DNA of 44,344 nt from Variovorax sp. GTDB taxonomy: Bacteria; Pseudomonadota; Gammaproteobacteria; Burkholderiales; Burkholderiaceae_C. Under the pieces are notes generated by a model. The model ran no database searches. It had not been told where the DNA came from and saw only the letters and a list, made by a program, of their open reading frames with translations. Location: positions 1 to 44,344 of the forward strand of contig SEGS01000024.1 in the NCBI GenBank assembly GCA_004210915.1, written 5' to 3'. The translations under genes were made by a program, and so were the position numbers. Positions within the stretch are counted from its first letter, which is position 1. Each line of letters opens with the position of its first letter. Shown here one piece after another: positions 37,035-44,344 of this stretch.

Positions 37035-38561
37035 ATGCTTCAGGCGTTGCGTCATTCCGTCATGGTCAAGGTCTTCGGCCTGATCGCCCTCACTGTGCTC
37101 CTTTGCTTTCCGCTGGCGGAAATCGATTCGCTCAACCGCGAGCGCGGCCGCAGCCAGCAGGAGGCCGCGCAGGAACTGGCAGAGACCTATGCCGGGCCGC
37201 AGACCGTGGTCGGCCCGCTGCTCGTGGTGCCGTACGTCGAGCGCTGGATGGAGCCGCTGCGCGATGCGAAGGGCGCGCTCATCGGCCAGGAAGCGCGCAG
37301 CCGCCGCGCGGCGCAGATCGTCTATCCCGACAAGCTGCACACCGAAGGCACGCTCGCGCCGCAGGAGCGCTATCGCGGCATCTTCAAGATCCCGTTCTAC
37401 CGGCTCAACGCCACGCTCGATGGCGCCTTTCCCGCTTTCGATGCGGCGCGCGTGGCGCGGTCCGAGACCGGGTCGAAGATCGAGATCGGCGAGCCGTACG
37501 TCGCCCTCAGCGTGAGCGACCTGCGCGGGCTCGACGGCTCGCCCACGCTCGCGCTCGGCGGCGAGGCGCTGCGCTTTGCGCAGCGCCTGCCGGGCATCGC
37601 CGACGATGCGGCGCTGGCCAACGGCATCCATGCCCCGCTCGCCGGGGCTGCGCTTGCCGCGTGGCAAGCCGGCAAGCCGCTGCCCTTCGAGATGAAGCTG
37701 GGCCTGGTCGGGCAGGAGACGCTGTCGATGGCGCCGATCGCCGAAGACACGACTGCGCACCTGACATCGCCCTGGGCACATCCGAGTTTCGGCGGGCGCT
37801 TCCTGGCGGCCGAGCGCAGCGTGAGCGCGGAAGGCTTCGATGCGCGCTGGCGCGTGTCGTCCCTCGTGACAACGGCGCGCGATCAGGTGCGTGCCGGCTT
37901 GCTCGCAGGCAGCAGCGGCGGGCGTGAAGGCGCGCGCAACGCGCGCACCGGCTTCGACACGGTCGAGGTGACCGCCGCCACGGCCATGGCCGCCAGCGCA
38001 TCGGCGGCCGCTGCATCCGGTGCCGCCATGATGGGCCCGCTGCAGACCTTCGACGTCTCGCTGGCCCAGCCGCTCAACGTCTATTCGATGTCGACGCGTG
38101 CCGCCAAGTACGGCGTGCTCTTCATCGGCCTGGTATTGATGGCGGCCTACATGTTCGAGCTGTTCCGCAAGCTCCGCCTGCATCCGGTGCAGTACGGGCT
38201 GGTGGGCCTCTCGATCGCGCTTTTCTTCCTGTTGTTGCTGGCGCTGTCGGAGAAGTTCGCCTTCCACCTGGCCTACGCGGGCGCGGCGGGCGCCAGCGTG
38301 TTGCTGCTCGCGGTGTACTTCAGCGCCGTGCTGGGCCACTGGAAGCGCGGCGCAGCCTTCGGCGGCTACGTGGCGGTGCTCTACGGCGCGCTCTACGGCC
38401 TGCTGGCGTCGGAGAGCAATGCGCTGCTGCTCGGCGCGCTGCTGATCTTCGGCATGCTGTCGCTGCTGATGCTGGCGACGCGCAAGGTCGACTGGTACGG
38501 CCTCTCTGCGGGTTCCGCGACCGGCACCACGGCGGGCGTCACGGCAGGAGCCCCGGCATGA
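37035..38561 (+). CDS. creD: Cell envelope integrity protein CreD
   Basis: 508 residues. CreD is an inner-membrane protein whose gene is the main target of the CreBC two-component system. Topology fits: a first membrane segment at about 9-28, a large periplasmic part to about 365 (with AGPQTVVGPLLVVPYVERW and the family region FDVSLAQPLNVYSMSTRAAKYGVLFIGLV), and five or six C-terminal segments. GGAG lies upstream of the ATG at 37035; the frame is open 81 bases further. Its stop overlaps the mrcA start (ATGA), so creD and the PBP are coupled. A CreB box lies upstream. Confidence 0.95.
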   Translation: MLQALRHSVMVKVFGLIALTVLLCFPLAEIDSLNRERGRSQQEAAQELAETYAGPQTVVGPLLVVPYVERWMEPLRDAKGALIGQEARSRRAAQIVYPDKLHTEGTLAPQERYRGIFKIPFYRLNATLDGAFPAFDAARVARSETGSKIEIGEPYVALSVSDLRGLDGSPTLALGGEALRFAQRLPGIADDAALANGIHAPLAGAALAAWQAGKPLPFEMKLGLVGQETLSMAPIAEDTTAHLTSPWAHPSFGGRFLAAERSVSAEGFDARWRVSSLVTTARDQVRAGLLAGSSGGREGARNARTGFDTVEVTAATAMAASASAAAASGAAMMGPLQTFDVSLAQPLNVYSMSTRAAKYGVLFIGLVLMAAYMFELFRKLRLHPVQYGLVGLSIALFFLLLLALSEKFAFHLAYAGAAGASVLLLAVYFSAVLGHWKRGAAFGGYVAVLYGALYGLLASESNALLLGALLIFGMLSLLMLATRKVDWYGLSAGSATGTTAGVTAGAPA

Positions 38562-40897
38562 AGCGCTGGTTGAAATGGACCGCCGGCCTGACGGCGGCCG
38601 GCGCGGTCGCCGTGCTCGCCACGGCCGGCATCGTGGTGGCCGTGATGCTGCCGCAGCTGCCCGATGTATCGGCCTTGTCCAACTACCACCCCAAGCTGCC
38701 GCTGCGCGTGTACACGGCCGACGGTTCACTGATCGGCGAGTTCGGCGAGGAGCGGCGCACGCTGGTGCCGATCGACCAGATCCCGAAGGCGATGAAAGAC
38801 GCGATCGTCGCCGTCGAAGACGCACGCTTCTACGACCACGGCGGCGTCGATCCGAAGGGCCTGGCGCGCGCACTCGTGGCCAACCTGCGGCACGGCCTGC
38901 ACCAGGGCGCGTCGACCCTCACGATGCAGGTGGCGCGCAACGTGTACCTGAGCTCCGAGCGCACGCTCACGCGCAAGAGCTGGGAGGCGCTGCTTGCGCT
39001 GAAGCTCGAGCGCGAGCTGAGCAAGGAACAGATCCTCGAGATCTACCTGAACCAGATCTACCTGGGCCATCGCGCTTATGGCTTCGCGGCCGCCTCCGAA
39101 ACCTATTTCGGCAAGCCACTGCAAACCATCACGCTGGCTGAAGCGGCGATGCTCGCCGGGTTGCCCAAGGCACCGTCGGCCAACAACCCGGTGATCAACC
39201 CGCGCCGGGCGCGCGCGCGGCAGATGTACGTGCTCGACCGCATGGCAGAGGTCGGCTTCATCACCGCCGAAGAAGCAGCCACGGCCAAGGAAGAAAAGCT
39301 CAAGCTGCGCGACCCGGCCGACCCGACGAGGCTGCACGCCGAGCACGTCGCCGAGACGGTGCGCCAGCAGATGGTCGCGCAGTACGGCGACGCCACCTAC
39401 ACGCGCGGCCTGAAGGTCTACACCACGCTGGTGGCGGCCGACCAGGCCGCTGCGTACACCGCGCTGCGCCGCGGCCTGCTCGACCATGAGCGCCGCGAGC
39501 ACTGGCGCGGCCCGGCGCAGTTCATCGATTTGCCGGCGGACGCCAGCGACACCGCCGCACTCGACGATGCCGTCGATGAGGTCCTCAACGCGCACCCGGA
39601 CCATGGCGACGTGATCGCCGCCGTGGTGCTGCAGGCCGCGCCGAAAGAAGTCACCGTGGTGCGCGGCAATGGCGAGATGCTGAAGATCACGGGCGACGGC
39701 TTGCGCCTGGCGCAGCCCGGCCTGCAGGAGCGCGCACCGCCGAACCTGCGCGTGCGCCCGGGCGCGGTGCTGCGGCTGGTGAAGTTGGCCGGCGACAAGT
39801 GGGCCATCACGCAGCTGCCCGAGGTCGAGGGCGCGTTCGTCGCGCTCGACCCGCGCGACGGCGCCATCAAGGCGCTGGTGGGTGGCTTCGACTTCGGCAA
39901 GAGCAAGTTCAACCGCGCGACGCAGGCCTGGCGCCAGCCGGGCTCGGCCTTCAAGCCCTTCATCTACTCGGCCGCGCTCGAGAAGGGCTTCACGCCCGGC
40001 ACGGTGGTCGATGACGCGCCGCTGTTCTTCGACGCCGCGGCCACCGGCAGCCAGCCGTGGGAGCCGAAGAACTTCGACGGCGGCTTCGACGGGCCGATGT
40101 CGCTGCGCAGTGCGCTGCAGCAGTCGAAGAACATGGTGACCGTGCGCGTGCTGCAATCCATTGGCCCGCAGTACGCGCAGGACTGGATCGGCCGCTTCGG
40201 CTTCGACCGCGACAAGCACCCGGCCTACCTGCCGATGGCGCTGGGCGCCGGCTCGGTCACGCCGATGCAGATGGCCAGCGCCTACGCGGTGTTCGCCAAC
40301 GGCGGGCACCGCGTCGACCCGTGGCTCGTGGCGCGTGTGACCGACCACAAGGACAAGGTGCTGTTCGAAGCGAAGCCGCCCGCGCGCGATGAAAGCACCC
40401 GCGTGATTCCCGCGCGCAACGCCTTTCTCGTCAGCTCGATGCTGCACAGCGTGATGACCGGCGGCACCGGTTCACGCGCCCAGCGCGCGTTGAAGCGCGA
40501 CGACCTGCACGGCAAGACCGGCACCACCAACGATTCGGTCGACACCTGGTTCGCGGGCTTCCAGCCCACGATGGTGGGCGTCGCTTGGGTCGGCCACGAC
40601 ACGCCGCGCCGGCTCGGCGTGCGCGGCGAAACCGGTGGCAGCCTGAGCCTGCCGATCTGGACCACCTTCATGCAGACCGCGCTGCAAGGCGCGCCCATGG
40701 TCGCCGACGCCGCGCCGGCCGGCGTGGTGCAGGTTGGTGACGAGTGGTACTACGACGACTACGCGCCCGGCCGCGGCATCGCGAGTCTGGGCATTGACGA
40801 GGCTCCGCCACCGCCGGCCGAGACGCTGGCGGGCGCGGCCATCAGCAGCGCGCCCTCGGTCGAGGAGCGCAGCCGGATCCTGGACTGGTTCCGGTAG
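38558..40897 (+). CDS. mrcA: Penicillin-binding protein 1A, bifunctional
   Basis: 779 residues, class A PBP. Membrane anchor at about 9-30; glycosyltransferase 51 domain with catalytic Glu87 in VEDARFYDHGGVD and GASTLTMQVARN; transpeptidase domain with Ser463 in GSAFKPF (SxxK), Ser523 in QSKNM (SxN) and Lys653 in HGKTGTTND (KTG). It makes and cross-links peptidoglycan at the inner membrane. It is overlapped by creD, an uncommon pairing that couples a wall synthase to a Cre-controlled gene. A second PBP1A copy elsewhere in the genome is probable, as Comamonadaceae often have several. Confidence 0.95.
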   Translation: MKRWLKWTAGLTAAGAVAVLATAGIVVAVMLPQLPDVSALSNYHPKLPLRVYTADGSLIGEFGEERRTLVPIDQIPKAMKDAIVAVEDARFYDHGGVDPKGLARALVANLRHGLHQGASTLTMQVARNVYLSSERTLTRKSWEALLALKLERELSKEQILEIYLNQIYLGHRAYGFAAASETYFGKPLQTITLAEAAMLAGLPKAPSANNPVINPRRARARQMYVLDRMAEVGFITAEEAATAKEEKLKLRDPADPTRLHAEHVAETVRQQMVAQYGDATYTRGLKVYTTLVAADQAAAYTALRRGLLDHERREHWRGPAQFIDLPADASDTAALDDAVDEVLNAHPDHGDVIAAVVLQAAPKEVTVVRGNGEMLKITGDGLRLAQPGLQERAPPNLRVRPGAVLRLVKLAGDKWAITQLPEVEGAFVALDPRDGAIKALVGGFDFGKSKFNRATQAWRQPGSAFKPFIYSAALEKGFTPGTVVDDAPLFFDAAATGSQPWEPKNFDGGFDGPMSLRSALQQSKNMVTVRVLQSIGPQYAQDWIGRFGFDRDKHPAYLPMALGAGSVTPMQMASAYAVFANGGHRVDPWLVARVTDHKDKVLFEAKPPARDESTRVIPARNAFLVSSMLHSVMTGGTGSRAQRALKRDDLHGKTGTTNDSVDTWFAGFQPTMVGVAWVGHDTPRRLGVRGETGGSLSLPIWTTFMQTALQGAPMVADAAPAGVVQVGDEWYYDDYAPGRGIASLGIDEAPPPPAETLAGAAISSAPSVEERSRILDWFR

Positions 40898-40909
40898 GCG
40901 GCTTCGGCC

Positions 40910-41296
40910 TCAGGCCGACGTCGAGTTCCGGTGCGTGGCCCATTGCGCGGCCACGATGACGAACGGAAAGACCAGTTCCGGAATCAGATAGCCGAGCCAC
41001 ACGCTGGCGGGCTCGGGCAACCCGACAGTGGCGATGGAGATCAGGCGCCCGACCGCAGCCATGAGCACCACGAAGGCGATCAGATAGACCAGGGTGCGTT
41101 GCTGACGGATCGTGATCGCGGCCCAGGCGCAGATCACGCCCATCGCCAGGTACACACCGCCCATGAAGCGGTGCAGGTTGTCCAGGCGCGGCGTGGTTTC
41201 GGGTTGGCCCATGAGCATCTGCACCGTGCCTCCGAAGAGGGCGATCGCGGCGACGAGGAACAGGCAGATCTGGACGATGCGTTGGCTGGCGGGCAT
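40910..41296 (-). CDS. DUF4345 domain membrane protein
   Basis: 128 residues with four hydrophobic segments (IVQICLFLVAAIALFGGTVQ, FMGGVYLAMGVICAWAAITI, LVYLIAFVVLMAAVGRLISI, LGYLIPELVFPFVIVAAQWA). The pattern and the RFMGGVYLAMG motif fit DUF4345, a small inner-membrane family of unknown function. The ATG at 41296 was chosen by length; an ATG at 41338 would add 14 residues. It converges on mrcA (12 bases between stops) and is divergent from the desaturase gene. Confidence 0.82.
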   Translation of the reverse strand: MPASQRIVQICLFLVAAIALFGGTVQMLMGQPETTPRLDNLHRFMGGVYLAMGVICAWAAITIRQQRTLVYLIAFVVLMAAVGRLISIATVGLPEPASVWLGYLIPELVFPFVIVAAQWATHRNSTSA

Positions 41297-41483
41297 GGTG
41301 AAAACCGGTGATGGGTTGAGAAGAGCGGCAGGCCGCATGGCCCGGGGAGGCGCATCCTATACGGCACGGATCGCTTCGCCCAGCGTCGTTCGTGACGGAA
41401 GGCCGGAAATGGCATGCGGTGTGTTTTCTTGCGTCTGGAGGGCACCGCCGAACTGCTCGCCCCGTCGGTCGCGCTGCGCCAGA

Positions 41484-42260
41484 ATGCACGCCATCCATGC
41501 CGCCCCCCACATTCCGCCTGTCACCGTGCCACGATCCACCGCGCCGATGGAGGTGACCGGCCACCGGGTGCGCAGCACCACGCTGGCCGCGGCCTGCGAA
41601 GGCACGGTGCGCTGGAGCCCTGTGAAGTCGCTGTGGTTCACGGGCATGGCAGGCACGATGCCGGCGTGCCACGACTACTTGCGCCACGGCCGCTCGCCCT
41701 GGCGCGATGGCTGGTGGCAGTTGCACTGCGAACTGCATCTGGCAAACCCGCCGCGGATCGCCATCGAGCCTGGCATCGCACACGATCGCTTCTATCAATG
41801 GCTCGAGCGGTACTGGATGCTGCAGCAGCTGCCGGTGGCACTGCTGTTGTGGCTGTGGGGCGGGGCGGCTTTTGTCGTATGGGGCGTGTGCGCGCGCGTA
41901 ACCGCTGGTGTGTTCGGCCATTGGCTGATCGGGTGGCTGGCGCACAACCGTGGCGACATGCACCACATCGTGCGCGGTGCTGCCGTGCAGGGCCGCAACA
42001 TCCGCTGGACCTCGCTGCTCACCATGGGTGAGGGCTGGCACAACAACCACCATGCGTTCCCGGGATCGGCGCGGCTCGGACTGTTGCCCGGCGAATGGGA
42101 CCCGGGCTGGTGGGCCCTCTGTACGCTGCGCCGTGCAGGTCTGGTGTGGGGACTTCGCTTGCCCGCCGATCTGCCGGCGCGCGCAGAGCTGCTGACATGG
42201 AGCGCCCACCCCCTCGGCCCCGCTGCGCCCGACACCATCACCTGCCAGGAAACACCTTGA
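41484..42260 (+). CDS. Acyl-CoA desaturase remnant with internal deletion
   Basis: 258 residues. The C-terminal half is a normal bacterial fatty acid desaturase: CHDYLRHGRSPWRDGWWQLH, LAHNRGDMHHIVRGAAVQG, and the last histidine box WHNNHHAFPGSARLGL (His186, His189, His190). The N-terminus also looks native up to VRWSPVKSLWFTGMA. Between them, at about 41648-41670, the family normally has about 85-90 residues with two membrane segments and the first two histidine boxes (GHxxGxHRxxIH and THDLRDWAQ); here they are missing. The reading frame is kept. Without those di-iron ligands the protein should not desaturate fatty acids. The start (ATG at 41484, or GTG at 41526) is uncertain. Its stop overlaps the next gene. 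Confidence 0.75.
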   Translation: MHAIHAAPHIPPVTVPRSTAPMEVTGHRVRSTTLAAACEGTVRWSPVKSLWFTGMAGTMPACHDYLRHGRSPWRDGWWQLHCELHLANPPRIAIEPGIAHDRFYQWLERYWMLQQLPVALLLWLWGGAAFVVWGVCARVTAGVFGHWLIGWLAHNRGDMHHIVRGAAVQGRNIRWTSLLTMGEGWHNNHHAFPGSARLGLLPGEWDPGWWALCTLRRAGLVWGLRLPADLPARAELLTWSAHPLGPAAPDTITCQETP

Positions 42261-43234
42261 ACAAACCTTCTCCATCGATCCCGGGCGAACTGCCCGAAGG
42301 GCCGCCAGTCAACGAGACGTGGCTCTCCCGTCTCTGGCCGCTGCTGGTGGGCGCCACCGTGGGTGTTGCGCTGCGACTCGTTTTCAGCGGCAAGCCCGAG
42401 ACGGGTGGAATCTTCATCGCGATGGGCTGGTCCTTTGTCTACCTGGCGCCGGTGGTGGTCGGCGCGGCGACCGTCTACGTCGCCGAGCGCCGCATGCCGC
42501 GCAGCGCGGGCTACCACTTTCGCGCGGGCGCGCTGGCCAACCTGCTCTTCGTGGTGGGCACGATGGCCGTGCTGCTCGAGGGCCTGATCTGCGCCATCGT
42601 CATCGTGCCGCTTTTCATGGTGCTGGGCGGCCTCGCAGGCCTGCTGATGGGCGTGATTTGCCGCAAATTGATCTGGCCGCGCACCGCGCTCTACAGCCTG
42701 GGGGCGCTGCCGCTGGTGCTGGGTGCGCTGAGCGGCGCCGCACCGCCGCCCCATACCATCGAACGCATGGAGCGCAGCGTGGTGATCGCCGCGCCGCCCG
42801 GCACCGTGTGGGCGCAGATCCACGCGGTGCGCGACATCCAGCCCGACGAGGTCGGCCACGCCTGGATGTACCGCATCGGCGTCCCGCTGCCGCACAGCGG
42901 CGTCACGCAGGACACCCCACAGGGCAAGGTGCGCCAGATCACCATGGGCAAGTCGATCCACTTCGAGCAGGTGGTCCAGGATTGGGAAGAGAACCGCCAT
43001 GTGCGCTGGACCTATCGCTTTCTCACGCCCGAAGGCAGTGGCGCCACACGGCTCGACATCCGGATGGACTACCGCGTCAGCACCGATTTCAACTGGTATG
43101 CCAAACCGGTCGCCGCGTTGCTGTTCGACAACTTCGGCCGCGTGATCCTCGACTTGTATGCGCGCCGGAGCGCTGCGGCCGCTACAGCCCCAACCGGCTC
43201 GCCTCCCGCGGCACGTGCGCCAGCGGCAGGGTGA
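42257..43234 (+). CDS. Membrane protein with C-terminal SRPBCC (polyketide cyclase-like) domain
   Basis: 325 residues from a TTG at 42257, overlapping the desaturase stop, with AGGA seven bases upstream. About five hydrophobic segments fill residues 24-165. A soluble SRPBCC domain follows from about 170 (MERSVVIAAPPGTVWAQIHAVRDI, RQITMGKSIHFEQVVQDWEE, TRLDIRMDYRVSTDFNWYAKP), a helix-grip fold that binds hydrophobic ligands. The function is unknown. Its last 53 bases overlap the 3' end of the creC-like gene on the other strand. Confidence 0.8.
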   Translation: MNKPSPSIPGELPEGPPVNETWLSRLWPLLVGATVGVALRLVFSGKPETGGIFIAMGWSFVYLAPVVVGAATVYVAERRMPRSAGYHFRAGALANLLFVVGTMAVLLEGLICAIVIVPLFMVLGGLAGLLMGVICRKLIWPRTALYSLGALPLVLGALSGAAPPPHTIERMERSVVIAAPPGTVWAQIHAVRDIQPDEVGHAWMYRIGVPLPHSGVTQDTPQGKVRQITMGKSIHFEQVVQDWEENRHVRWTYRFLTPEGSGATRLDIRMDYRVSTDFNWYAKPVAALLFDNFGRVILDLYARRSAAAATAPTGSPPAARAPAAG

Positions 43235-44344
43235 GCGTGGCCAGCGCGCCGCCGCCCGCGGCATTGCCCAGCTCGATGCGGCCGCGATGCAGGCTCGCGA
43301 TTTCCTTCACGAATGCCAAGCCCAGGCCGGTGCTCTTTTTCTGGCTGTGCGGGCGCGCCAGCGAATAGAACTTCTCGAACACCTTGTCCTTCGCATAGTC
43401 GGGGATGCCGCGGCCGTGGTCGCGCACGCCAATGCGCACGAGCTTCGTCGTGCGATCGAGCGTGAGCAGTACTTCGCCACCCGGCGGTGAAAAGTCGATG
43501 GCGTTGTCGACCAGGTTGCTGATCGCGCGGCGCAGCAGGAAGGGGTCGCCTTCGGCCACCCCATCGGCGCGGATGTCGCAGTGCACGCGGATGTCGCGCG
43601 CCGCCGCAGCGGCCTGGGCACCCGTTGCAACGTCGTCGAGCAGCGCAGCGAGCCACACGGGCTCGGTACGTTCTAGCACGCGCCGCGTTTCGAGCGCTGT
43701 GAGCTCCATCATGCGATCGACGATTTCCTGGATGCGCTGCGTCTCGCGCGTGATGTTGACCAGGAAGCGTTCGCGCTCGGACTGCGGCATCGACGGTTCC
43801 TGCAGCAACTCGGCCGCACCGCGGATCGCCGACAACGGACTTTTGACTTCGTGCGTGAAGGTCTGCACGTAGTCGGCGACGTAGTTGCGGCCGGTGAGCG
43901 CATCCCGCATCTCGCTGAAGCCGCTGCGCAAGGCGTCGAGCGCGCGCCGTGCCATGCGCGCGACGCTCAGACTGGGCTGGGCGCGCACCCACGCCACATA
44001 GTCCGAGATCAGACCGAAGGGCCGCACCAGCCACACCGACACGATGACGGCCAGCAGCAGCAGGGCGAGCCCCGAGCCGACGCCGACCCAGATCGTGCGC
44101 GTGCGTGCGTCCTCGACGAACTGGCCGAAGCTCTGCACCGGCTTGCCGACGCTGACGACGCCGACGATCTCGTTGTTCCATCGGATCGGCGCACCGACGT
44201 ACATCACCGAGGTGCGCGGGTCGGCCTCGACATCGCGCGAGGTGCGCGCGCCGTAGACGCCGGCCAGTGAACGGCTGACGTCGCTCCACTGCGAGAAATC
44301 GGCGCCCGTGCGCCGGCCCAGCGAATCGAAGAGCACGCGGCCGC
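43182..44344 (-). CDS. creC: Two-component sensor histidine kinase CreC (5' end outside window)
   Basis: 387 residues are visible; the start lies beyond the window end, and an internal GTG at 44336 is not the true start. The visible part has the end of a periplasmic sensor domain (VLFDSLGRRTGADFSQWSDV...VMYVGAPI), a membrane segment (IWVGVGSGLALLLLAVIVSVWLV), a HAMP-like linker, the phosphorylated His in FTHEVKSPLSAIRG, the N box NLVDNAIDFS, G1 DHGRGIP and G2 STGLGLAFVKE. This order and the sensor-domain end match CreC. With creD and a CreB box upstream of it, a CreBC system is likely; creB should lie just outside the window. Confidence 0.9.
   Translation of the reverse strand, partial: GRVLFDSLGRRTGADFSQWSDVSRSLAGVYGARTSRDVEADPRTSVMYVGAPIRWNNEIVGVVSVGKPVQSFGQFVEDARTRTIWVGVGSGLALLLLAVIVSVWLVRPFGLISDYVAWVRAQPSLSVARMARRALDALRSGFSEMRDALTGRNYVADYVQTFTHEVKSPLSAIRGAAELLQEPSMPQSERERFLVNITRETQRIQEIVDRMMELTALETRRVLERTEPVWLAALLDDVATGAQAAAAARDIRVHCDIRADGVAEGDPFLLRRAISNLVDNAIDFSPPGGEVLLTLDRTTKLVRIGVRDHGRGIPDYAKDKVFEKFYSLARPHSQKKSTGLGLAFVKEIASLHRGRIELGNAAGGGALATLTLPLAHVPREASRLGL

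Noticed and set aside
44337..44344. NotI-like GCGGCCGC at the window end as a cloning junction
   Set aside because: The motif is common in this G/C-rich sequence (also near base 118), and the creC reading frame runs through it in the expected way.

Overview
The window looks like chromosomal DNA from a high-GC betaproteobacterium of the Comamonadaceae, with Variovorax or a close relative the best guess. The basis is the origin block rpmH-rnpA-yidD-yidC-mnmE / dnaA-dnaN-gyrB, strongly G/C-biased codon third positions, a phasin, and the flavour of the LPS, desaturase and Cre genes. This is judged from family recognition only; no database search was possible.

Layout. Bases 1-78 are a perfect 78-bp palindrome whose centre is a Rho-independent terminator; its position at base 1 suggests a contig end. 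91-3078 (minus) is a tightly overlapped LPS operon kdsD-kdsC-lptC-SDR. 3177-5034 holds two zinc-ribbon proteins and 5118-5585 a stand-alone cyclic-nucleotide-binding domain. 5671-9733 (minus) is rpmH-rnpA-yidD-yidC-mnmE, and 10039-15290 (plus) is dnaA-dnaN-gyrB; the divergent gap carries two DnaA boxes and the rpmH promoter. A (CATCG)9 microsatellite separates dnaA from dnaN.

15334-21589 is accessory-like: a lower-GC PD-(D/E)XK nuclease/superfamily 1 helicase (DUF2075 type), several small unknown proteins, a membrane metallophosphoesterase and a phasin. 21701-24601 (minus) is a DNA-damage operon (radical SAM/HhH protein plus a DUF4130-UdgX fusion) with a consensus LexA box at the start codon. 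24669-27752 (minus) is ybhP-clsB-ybhN. Then come a Spy/CpxP-like periplasmic protein, a small secreted protein, and a 4Fe-4S photolyase overlapped by a DUF3253 gene.

31170-43234 is dominated by envelope genes. A minus-strand run of five genes encodes a VIT/vWA protein with a PEP-CTERM tail, an exosortase, an EpsI-like protein, a GT51 transglycosylase and a GNAT acetyltransferase. Divergent to it is creD-mrcA (PBP1A). The shared upstream region contains a perfect CreB box (TTCAC-N6-TTCAC, read on minus), and the 3' part of a creC-like kinase gene ends the window. A desaturase gene between them appears to have lost its first two histidine boxes.

Most likely points of novelty: the single-target exosortase module next to peptidoglycan synthases with a possible CreBC link, the SOS-controlled and apparently leaderless radical SAM/UdgX operon, and the nuclease-helicase inserted behind gyrB.
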